Assembly (NCBI GenBank): GCA_965212545.1
Contig: CBDBVB010000029.1
Coordinates: forward strand, 103,783 to 167,782
Source of the DNA: JABDIP01 sp965212545
GTDB taxonomy: Bacteria > Pseudomonadota > Alphaproteobacteria > DSM-16000 > Inquilinaceae
Length of the DNA: 64,000 nt
Reading direction: 5' to 3'
The notes under the pieces are model-generated. The model made no database searches. It saw only the letters and a list, made by a program, of their open reading frames with translations, and was not told the DNA's origin. Shown piece by piece: positions 17,035 to 26,200 of the stretch. Positions within the stretch are counted from its first letter, which is position 1; each line of letters starts with the position of its first letter. A program made the position numbers and the translations under genes.

Positions 17035-20000
17035 CTAGAGAGGAAGCTGCCGACCACCGTCGCCGACCACTGTGAACGCCGCCCAGTAATAGGGGTGCGA
17101 ATAGGTCCCGTCGCGCATCATGGCGAGCTGGCTCTGGCGCAACGCCTCGGACGTGGTCAGGCCCTCGCCGCCGAGCCCTTCGAACGCGTCGCTCATCAGA
17201 TCGACGGTCGCGAAGCTGTCGACCGCCCAGTGCGAGACCAGCAGCGAGCGAGCGCCGGCGTAGAAGAACGCGCGCGACAGGCCGGTCAGGCTTTCGCCGC
17301 CACCTTCGCCGCCCTCACCACCGGTGTTGCAGGCCGACAGCACCACGAGTTCGGCATCCAGGTTGAGGTTGATGATCTCGCTGGCCTCCAGGAGACCGTC
17401 ATCGGTCGGACCGCCATCTGGAGTCGGCGACACCAGCAGCGAGGGTTCCGACCAGCAATCGAGCTCGCCCGGCAACAGGCCATGCGTGGCGAAATACAGC
17501 ACCCGGTATTCGTCCAAAGGCGCTTCGCGCAGCTTGTCCTCGCTGAACTCCGTACCGAGGATCAGGTTGCCGCTGCTGACCCCCAGCGAATTGGAGATCG
17601 AACGCAACTCGTCGCGCGTTTCCGGCAGGCGTCCCAGGCTCTTCAGCCGGTCGATATCGGTGCGGCAGTTCTCTGGCAGATCGCGCCGCACCAACAGCTC
17701 TGCCGGGTCGTCCAATGGCACGAAATCGCCGAATCCGACGAAGGTATTGGTGGCCGAAGACGGCTGTGCGGTGTCGCGCAAATCGACGAAGGCGCGGACC
17801 GAAGGCGCTAGCGTGAGCGCATGCCGCGCTCCCAACCACCGCACTCCGGAGTAGTTGTAGTTCACCACCCGCGGCGGCGGCTGCATCACCAGCACCTGCA
17901 GGGGCAGGCTGAGCAGCGGGCCGGTCGGGATGGTGACCAGGTGATCGAATTGGGCCAACTGGCCGGAGATCGGCCCGAACATCGCCGAATAGAGCCGGTA
18001 TGACTCTTCCACGTCGAATTCCGGAAGGGTGAATTCCTCATCGAAGGGGACCCGCAGGCGCTCGACGATTTCGGCGGCTTCCGATCGCGACAGATCGATT
18101 GGATGGGCGCTGACCCCCTCGCTCGTCACGAAGAATACGAAGCTCGAGGGCTCGCCGAGCAGAATCTGGATGACCGCTTCGTCCGGCCGCAGCAATGTGA
18201 CCAGATCGGTTGCCCGTGTCGGAGCGTCGATCAGCTGGTTGTATCCTGGCGATGCCGACTGTACCTGCTGCTCAAGGCTGCGGATGTTGGCATTGACTTC
18301 CGCAAGCTCCGACTCGAGTCGCTCCACTTCCTCTTCCGGCACATCCTCGTCCGCCTGACTGCGGCTGAACGCTTCATTGAGCCGATCACGGGCGATCTGG
18401 GCATCCTGCAATTCCCGAATAAGGCTGCCGATTGTCTCATCACTCGACGACAGTCGGGCGGCCGCGACCGAGATCGTCTGCGACGTGATCGTGCCACGTG
18501 CCAGCTGGCCCACCTCAAACATTTCCGCATAAAGCGATTCGCGAAGCTCCGGTTGGGTCTCCGCTTCTGCCATCGCCGCCTCGAAGAACGGCAGGATGTC
18601 CTCGAAACGCAGACCGCCGCCCTGGGCCTCAATGATCGGGAACGCGGCACGATAGGCTTCGAACGCCTCATCATTGCGGCCCTGGCGGGACAGCACCTTG
18701 CCGAGCGCCAGTTGCGCCAGCCCCTCGGATCGGGATTCGGTGAACAACTGCCGCTGTTCCTCGATCGCCTCACGCAACAGGATCTCGGCCTCGGAATAGT
18801 CTTCCGTCGCGACCGAGATCTCGGCCTCGACCACCTTGGTCTGCGGCTTCCACCAATCCGGCGCGTTGCGCGACGTATTCACGATCGACGACGCCTGATC
18901 GGCGGCGGCCTTGGACTCATCAATCATGCCCAAGCGCAGTGCCATGGCGGCCTCGATGTACAGGCTCTGGGCCGAGTCCGTTTCCAGAATGGTCGACAAC
19001 CCGCGCTGCGAACGCATCTCGCCGGTGCCGGGGTCGATGACGCCGATCTGCACCAACCCGGCATCGGTGACGAAATCGCCGCCGCCGCCGCCGTATTCGA
19101 GGGCACGCGAGCGCCGCAACTCGGTCGCCTGCCGGGCGTAGTCCAATGCCTCCTGATAGCGCTTCTGATTGGCAGCGTGCAGCGCGCGATAGCTGATGAG
19201 ACGAGGATAATCGGTCGGGTCCGATGCCCCCAGAAGCAAGTTGTCGGCCCGGTCGAACAGGGCCGAAGCCTCACTGAAACGCTCCTGATTGCTCAGTTCC
19301 AGGGCAAGATGCATCAGGGTATCGCCACGACCGGGGCTGTCGTCGGCCAGCAGGCGCGTATGGATCTCAAGAGCGTCGCGATACCGCTTTTCTGCCTCGG
19401 CGAAGTTCTTGACGCCGTTGTAGTACTGCGCAACCAGCAGCAGCCGACGATAGTCCTGGAGATCGCCGGTTCCGAACAGGCGCCCGGCCAGAAGCGTTTC
19501 GATTCTCTGCGCTGCCGCGGACCGGGTGCCGGCTGTTTCCGTCGGACCGAATTCGGATAGGCCTGACAGGCCACCGATCAGGTTTTCGAGCGCCGGTAAC
19601 GCCGCCGGAATGCCATCAGCCAGAAAGACCGATCCGCTGGCTTCCGAGGCGATCGCCGTATATGGCCAACCGCCGGCCCGCAGAGTGCAATCTAGAATCA
19701 GGGCATCGGTCGCCTGGAGGATGCGCGTCGGCTCTCCGGTGCCGCAATCCATGGTCTGGTCCAGATCGTCCCGCCACCAGCTCTGGTCGGTGTATCCCGC
19801 CAGCAGGCTCGGCCCGCTGCCAATGGCCGAGACTTCGAAGACGCGCCCGCTGCGCTCCTCCCACCGGCCGCAATACACATCGTAGGCGCGCAGCAGATTG
19901 CTGCTGCGCCGGGTCGCATCGAAGTTCGGTAGCGCCCGGCAGTCCTCGCCGACGAGGTTCTGGACCAGGGGGACGGCGTCAAAGGCGGTATTGGCGGCTT

Positions 20001-20088
20001 CGGCCTCGACATCCCCGGCCGGCTGGCAGCCGGCCAGCAACGCCGCTACGGCGACGGTCAGAACAGGTGCAACGGATAGTCCACGCAT
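17035..20088 (-). CDS. CHAT-domain (caspase-like) TPR lipoprotein of the two-partner secretion locus
   Basis: 1,017 aa from the ATG at 20088, chosen because it gives a lipoprotein signal (hydrophobic stretch ending LLAGC, the cysteine at about residue 20). The middle, about 190-560, is a TPR-type helical array (RYRDALEIHTRLL, ALDYARQATELRR). A coiled-coil follows (VERLESELAEVNANIRSLE). The C-terminal ~330 residues are a CHAT domain with the catalytic pair His869 (YFATHGLLPGE) and Cys920 (VLSACNTGG). CHAT proteins are caspase-fold cysteine peptidases. It is the last gene of tpsB-tpsA-CHAT, 126 bases after tpsA. Periplasmic-side processing of the exoprotein is my inference. The longer ORF start at 20184 would bury the signal. 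Confidence 0.92.
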   Translation of the reverse strand: MRGLSVAPVLTVAVAALLAGCQPAGDVEAEAANTAFDAVPLVQNLVGEDCRALPNFDATRRSSNLLRAYDVYCGRWEERSGRVFEVSAIGSGPSLLAGYTDQSWWRDDLDQTMDCGTGEPTRILQATDALILDCTLRAGGWPYTAIASEASGSVFLADGIPAALPALENLIGGLSGLSEFGPTETAGTRSAAAQRIETLLAGRLFGTGDLQDYRRLLLVAQYYNGVKNFAEAEKRYRDALEIHTRLLADDSPGRGDTLMHLALELSNQERFSEASALFDRADNLLLGASDPTDYPRLISYRALHAANQKRYQEALDYARQATELRRSRALEYGGGGGDFVTDAGLVQIGVIDPGTGEMRSQRGLSTILETDSAQSLYIEAAMALRLGMIDESKAAADQASSIVNTSRNAPDWWKPQTKVVEAEISVATEDYSEAEILLREAIEEQRQLFTESRSEGLAQLALGKVLSRQGRNDEAFEAYRAAFPIIEAQGGGLRFEDILPFFEAAMAEAETQPELRESLYAEMFEVGQLARGTITSQTISVAAARLSSSDETIGSLIRELQDAQIARDRLNEAFSRSQADEDVPEEEVERLESELAEVNANIRSLEQQVQSASPGYNQLIDAPTRATDLVTLLRPDEAVIQILLGEPSSFVFFVTSEGVSAHPIDLSRSEAAEIVERLRVPFDEEFTLPEFDVEESYRLYSAMFGPISGQLAQFDHLVTIPTGPLLSLPLQVLVMQPPPRVVNYNYSGVRWLGARHALTLAPSVRAFVDLRDTAQPSSATNTFVGFGDFVPLDDPAELLVRRDLPENCRTDIDRLKSLGRLPETRDELRSISNSLGVSSGNLILGTEFSEDKLREAPLDEYRVLYFATHGLLPGELDCWSEPSLLVSPTPDGGPTDDGLLEASEIINLNLDAELVVLSACNTGGEGGEGGGESLTGLSRAFFYAGARSLLVSHWAVDSFATVDLMSDAFEGLGGEGLTTSEALRQSQLAMMRDGTYSHPYYWAAFTVVGDGGRQLPL

Positions 20089-20213
20089 CGTTTCGGTTCC
20101 TTCTCTCCGGACCGTAATCACCCGGCCGCCCGGCGCGGCCGCGGCCTTCGGCCCTGCAATGCCGTTTCGACCGGCCGACGTCACTGCCGGCCGATCCTTA
20201 GTGGGCCCACGGC

Positions 20214-23200
20214 CTACCAGAGTTCCTCGTTGCCGGTGTTCGACAACAGATCCTCGAGCTCCTCTTCCTCCTCCTCGAACGGCTCGCGCAACAGCCGCTC
20301 CTCTTCCAGCGACAAGTCTAGCCCTGAGATAGGCAGGATCAGCGGAACGTTGAAGCAGGTCAGCGTGTTGAGGACACAGCCATTGAACAGCCAGTCGGCA
20401 TCCTTACCGTTCGGGGTATTGACCGCGGGGGGGCCCTGGGAGGCTGCGGTTTGCGTCGCATCGCCCGCGATCGATCCGAACAGAGTGACCGAACCGGCGC
20501 CGAGGACCGTCAAACGCTCCAGGTTGACCGGTTGGAACGTTGTCGCAGACGGATTGAGTTGTCCGCTCACGAAGCTGCCGCCGATATTGATGACGAACTC
20601 CTCGGCGAAGTATTGCACACCTGCGAGGGCCGAGCCGCCCAGCTCTACGCTGCCCGGGGTGGTGAATGTCATCACACCGAGCGGCACGGCTTCTGTGCCG
20701 AACGATACGGTGCTGTTCGGGTCGGCCAGGTCGCCGAAGTCGATGTCGCCGCCCGCCGTCATGGTGAGGTTGAAGCTGCCATTGAGGTCGCCGTTGAACT
20801 GCATGCCCTCGCCCGTGATCAACTCCAATGTATTGAACGTGTCCGTGGAGGCCGGGTCCAGACCGGCGATCACCATAGACCCGGCGTTGGTTGACCCGAT
20901 GGTCACCGTGTCCGCCGTGATCCGTGAGAGTTCGTCGAGATTGAGATCGAGCCCTGCAATCGCGCCGCCAATCCCGATGGCGCGGTCTGCGGATGCGTTG
21001 GCGATCGTGACCGAGGCGCCGGCGGCCGATGCCGTCAGCGTCCCGCCCAGTCCGACGGTATCGGCGATCACCGTGACATCGCCCGCAGTCGCTTCCACGG
21101 ACGAGTTGGTGCCCGTGGTGAAGATGCCGCCGTCACCGGAGCCACCGTCGACACCGGTATCGATCACCATCGTACTGCCAGACAGCACGTCTATGTTGTT
21201 CGCCACGTCTATCGCGCCGCCCTCCGACACCAGTGTCATTGTGCTGCCGCTCGTCAGGCCACTCACGGTGTCCACGGTCACGACGTCAAACCCGTCGGCG
21301 TCGTTGAAACTTAGGAATGAGGGCGTGTCGACGGCCAGCGTATCGACGTCGTTTTGGGTATCGAGCAGGACAAAGAAATTGGCATCGATGGCGAGGCCAG
21401 CGACCGCAATCGTGTCGCCATCATTCGTCGCCCAACGCAGGACTGCGGAATTGGTCTCCAGCGACAAGACCGGTACTGAAGCCGGGTCCAGCGTAATCGC
21501 ATCGGTGACGTAGATCGGTCCCGCATCCGCAGACCCGATCCTCAGAATATCGGCGGAGACCGTGTCCAATTCGGTGTCCGACAGATGCAAGGCGGTGAGG
21601 CTTATGTCCGGGTCTTCGCCGAGGTCGATGATGCGGCCGGCCGTCGTGGTCTCCAGAGTGACGACGGTCCCGGCTATGCTGTTGTTGCCCCCGGCAGGGT
21701 CTGGGTCGCCGAGCGACATCTCGTCGGCCGTCAATGCGACCGTGTCGCCGGCCGTGACCATCCCGTCGGTCCCGAGCGACAACAAATTGCCCACGCCCCC
21801 GACAGTGGCGGTGGCAGAGCCGTTGGTCGCCTCAATGGCAGCGTTCACAGCCAGGTTGCCGCTCGCCGTCGCCAAAGTGACGTCGTCGTCCGCTGTGACC
21901 GCGGCGTTGGTCGTCAGCGTCGAACCGGCGCCGTTGGCCTGGATGTCAACATTCCCGGCACTGGAGTCGACCGTTCCACCGATGGTCAGGTTGCCATTGG
22001 CGGTCGCCAGCGTGACGTCTCCATTGCCGGTGATCGTGCCGGCTCCGGTGCTGGTCAGGGTCCGGCCGATGCCGTTGGCCGTGATGTCCACCGTTCCGGT
22101 CTGGGATTCCACCGCCTCGCCGATGGACACGACGCCATCGGTCGTCGACATGGTGACGTTGCCGTTCGCGATGATGGCCGCGGTGTTGCTCAACGTCGCG
22201 GCCGCGCCGTTCGCGGTCACATCGACCGCGCCGCCGTCGGAATCGACCAGGCCGCCGATCGTCACATTGCCCGCGGTCGCCGACAGCGTGATGTCGGTCT
22301 GTGCGGTGATCGCCGCGGTATTGCTCAAGGTCTGCCCGGCGCCATTGGCGGTGACCGACACTGCGCCAGCGGTCGAATCGACCGCACCGCCGATCGATAC
22401 GTCGCCATTGGCGGTCGCCAGCGTCACGTCTCCGTCGCCGGTGATCGTGCCGGCTCCGGTGCTGGTCAGGGTCCGGCCGATGCCGTTGGCCGTGATGTCC
22501 ACCGTTCCGGTCTGGGATTCCACCGCCTCGCCGATGGATACGACGCCATCGGTCGTCGACATGGTGACGTTGCCGTTCGCGATGATGGCCGCGGTGTTGC
22601 TCAACGTCGCGGCCGCGCCGTTCGCGGTCACGTCGACCGCGCCGCCGTCGGAATCGACCAGGCCGCCGATCGTCACGTTGCCCGCGGTCGCCGACAGCGT
22701 GATGTCGGTCTGTGCGGTGATCGCCGCGGTATTGCTCAGGGTTCGCCCGGCGCCATTGGCGGTGACCGACACTGCGCCGACTGTCGAATCGACCGCACCG
22801 CCGATCGAAAGGTCGCCGTCGGCGGTCGCCAGCGTGACGTCTCCGTTGCCGGTGATCGTGCCGGCTCCGGTGCTGGTCAGGGTCCGGCCGATGCCGTTGG
22901 CCGTGATGTCCACCGTTCCGGTCTGGGATTCCACCGCCTCGCCGATGGACACGACGCCATCGGTCGTCGACATGGTGACGTTGCCGTTCGCGATGATGGC
23001 CGCGGTGTTGCTCAACGTCGCGGCCGCGCCGTTCGCGGTCACGTCGACCGCGCCGCCGTCGGAATCGACCAGGCCGCCGATCGTCACGTTGCCCGCGGTC
23101 GCCGACAGCGTGATGTCGGTCTGTGCGGTGATCGCCGCGGTATTGCTCAAGGTACGGCCGGCGCCGTTGGAGGTGACCGACACCGCGCCGATTGTCGAAT

Positions 23201-26200
23201 CGACCGCGCCGCCGATCGAAAGATCGCCGTCGGCGGTCGCCAGCGTGACGTCTCCGTTGCCGGTGATCGTGCCGGCCCCGGTGCTGGTCAGGGTCCGGCC
23301 GATGCCGTTGGCCGTGATGTCCACCGTTCCTGTCTGGGATTCCACCGCCTCGCCGATGGATACGACGCCATCGGTCGTCGACATGGTGACGTTGCTGTTC
23401 GCGATGATGGCCGCGGTGTTGCTCAACGTCGCGGCCGCGCCGTTCGCGGTCACGTCGACCGCGCCGCCGTCGGAATCGACCAGGCCGCCGATCGTCACAT
23501 TGCCCGCGGTCGCCGACAGCGTGATGTCGGTCTGTGCGGTGATCGCCGCGGTATTGCTCAGGGTCCGGCCGGCGCCATTGGCGGTGACCGACACCGCGCC
23601 AGCGGTCGATTCGACCGCGCCGCCGATCGATAGGTCGCCATTGGCGGTCGTCAGCGTGACATCGCCGTCTCCGGTGATCGTGCCGGTATTGCTCAGAGTC
23701 TGGCCGACGCCGACCACAGCGATGTCGACCGTGCCGGACAGTGCATCGACAGTGCCGTTGACGGCCACACTACCGTTGGCCGTATCCAATGACACGTTGT
23801 CAGCGGCCTCGATGGACGCGGTACTGGTGATCCCGCCGAGTCCAAGGGCCGAGATGTCGACGTTCCCGCCAGCGGAATCGACATCGGCGTTGATGGCGAT
23901 CCCGCCAGCATTCGCCGTCAGGTCGATATCACCGCTTGTCGCATTGGTCGTATCGACAACCGACGCCACCGTCAGCAAGCCACCCGAGGTGATCTGGACT
24001 CCATCAACCGCGGTAACGCCATCCACGGTGCCGATGTCATCGGTGGCACTGGAGACTGTTAGCGCGTCGGCGTTGTTCAGGGTCAGCGACCCGGCTCCAA
24101 GCGTTGCCGCGATATCGGCGAAATCATTGCCGGAATTGTTCAGCACCACATCGCCGCCGGCGCGAAGAATGAGGTCACGACTGACGGCTCCGCTCTCCAG
24201 ATCGATTGCCGCGGCTCCGGTGATGCCGCCATTGCTGGCAAGTGTGAGGTCATCCGGGCTGAACGTGGCGGCAAGCGCGCCGTCCGTCAGCTGACCGCCG
24301 ATGTCGATGCCATCGGTCACCGTCGTATCGCCGATTCGGACATCGGTGGCATTGATCGTGTTGAGGTCGGTAAGGTCGAGTTGAAGGGTTCCAACGCCCC
24401 CGGCCAGGCCAATCGTATCGTCGGCCGCTCCGCTGCTTGATGGGCTCGCGATGACGGTCGCCGCGAGCCCACCCACTCCGTCACCGCCGATCACCGATCC
24501 AAGGGCGAAGACCATGTCGTCTGCGACCAGGTCGATGGTTCCGGTCGACAGCAGCTGCGTGCCGGCGACGGTTGAGATTTGGCCGGCGCGGCCATCGACG
24601 CCGATGGTGCCGTTGCCACTGCTGACGTCGCCATCCACACCGAAATTCACACCATCGCCTGTCAGGAAAACGGAATTGTCCGTGGCCGTGATGCTCTGCG
24701 ATACGACCAGCGCGCCGCCGGCCGTGTCGATGTCCACGGTCCCGGTGCCGTCGCCGACCGCTCCGGCGATCGTCAGACCTCCGGCGGAGTCGTTGAGCGT
24801 GAAGTCGCCGCCCCTGGTGACGGCATTGAGGGTACCGATCTCATTGTCGTGGTCCAGGGTGATCCCACCGCTGCTGGCAATGGCCAATTCACTGGCGGTG
24901 ATCGTCGCGGGTGTCGGCAGATCAGATTGCCCGATCGCGCCGAGCGTGCCGTCACCGGCATCTCCGAGGACGACGAGCCCGTTGACCGCGCTGATATTGC
25001 CGAGCGTCGTTAGGCCGCCATCGACGATGCGCACGGCTCCGGTCGCAACATCGTTGCTCGTCGTGGTCAACAGGCCGGCCATGTCGATGACGCCGGTATC
25101 GGCATCGATCGTGATCGTTCCGGTGCCGGCATCGACCGTCGATGATGAGGACTGTGAAACACCCTCACCGGCAAGCGAGATGCCGCCATCGTTGCTGGTC
25201 ACTCCGTTCGCCAGATCCAGCACTCCGGTATCCGCGATGACGGTAATCTGACCGCCCTGGGTGGTGATGCCCGCAACCGAACCGCCCGGAACTAGACCAT
25301 CGGTGACGGTCCCGATTTGAAGGCCATCAGTCTGGGTGTAGCGGAAGGCTTCGTTGGTCCCACCGATATCGGCGGCCAATACATTGATATCGTTGACATC
25401 GTCGACCAGAGATGCCGAATCGGCGGCGATCGCCAGTCCCTCAGCCGTAATCGTCGATGCCGGATCCTGCGTCACTGCCCCGGTCAGGGCCAGCAAGGTC
25501 ACATTGGCAGCACCTGCGTCTATGGCGCCTGTGGCGTCGATGTCGCCGCCGGTGCTCTCTGCAACGATAGTACCGCCGCTGGTGGTCAGGCCGCCCAGCG
25601 TCAAGTCATCCGCCGACGTCACCAGGATTGCGCTGTCGAGAACGCCGCCACCGGTGCCATCCGTCGTCGCCGTCAGCACGCCAGCCACTTCGGCGCCGGG
25701 AACTCCAGTAGCTGTGCCCATCGCCACGCTGACCAATCCGCCAGCGCCATCGGTCACGGTGTCACCAGACAGTATAATCGAGCCGGTGGTCGCCGTGTCA
25801 TTCAGATCGGCGTCGGTCACGGTGGCGTTGCCGGTTGCCAGGGCATTCGTTGCGGCCAGTTCAATGACGCCATCGGCCGATAGCGTGATGCTACCCGACG
25901 TCGCCGTGTCGGCCACTGCCACCGCATCATTGCCTCCGACCTCGGCTGCGCCGGTCGTCACGGTGCCGGACCCGTCGCCGATGATCGCTCCGCTTATGCT
26001 GGTCACCAAGATCGAGCCGGTCAGCGCGGCGTCGCCGACGTCGGTCGCCGTCACCGTGTCGCTTCCCGTCACGATCGCCTGGTTTATGTTGATCGTGCCG
26101 TCCGAGCTGAGGGTGATGTCGCCGCTATCCGAGGTCGCGTTGGCAGTGCTGATGCCGTCGACGCCGTCGACACTCGCGACGGTAAATCCGCCAATCTCGT

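Noticed and set aside
21562..24294. Open frame of 910 codons on the plus strand
   Set aside because: Antisense to tpsA and only reflects its repeat structure and high GC; no domain and composition mirrors the opposite strand.
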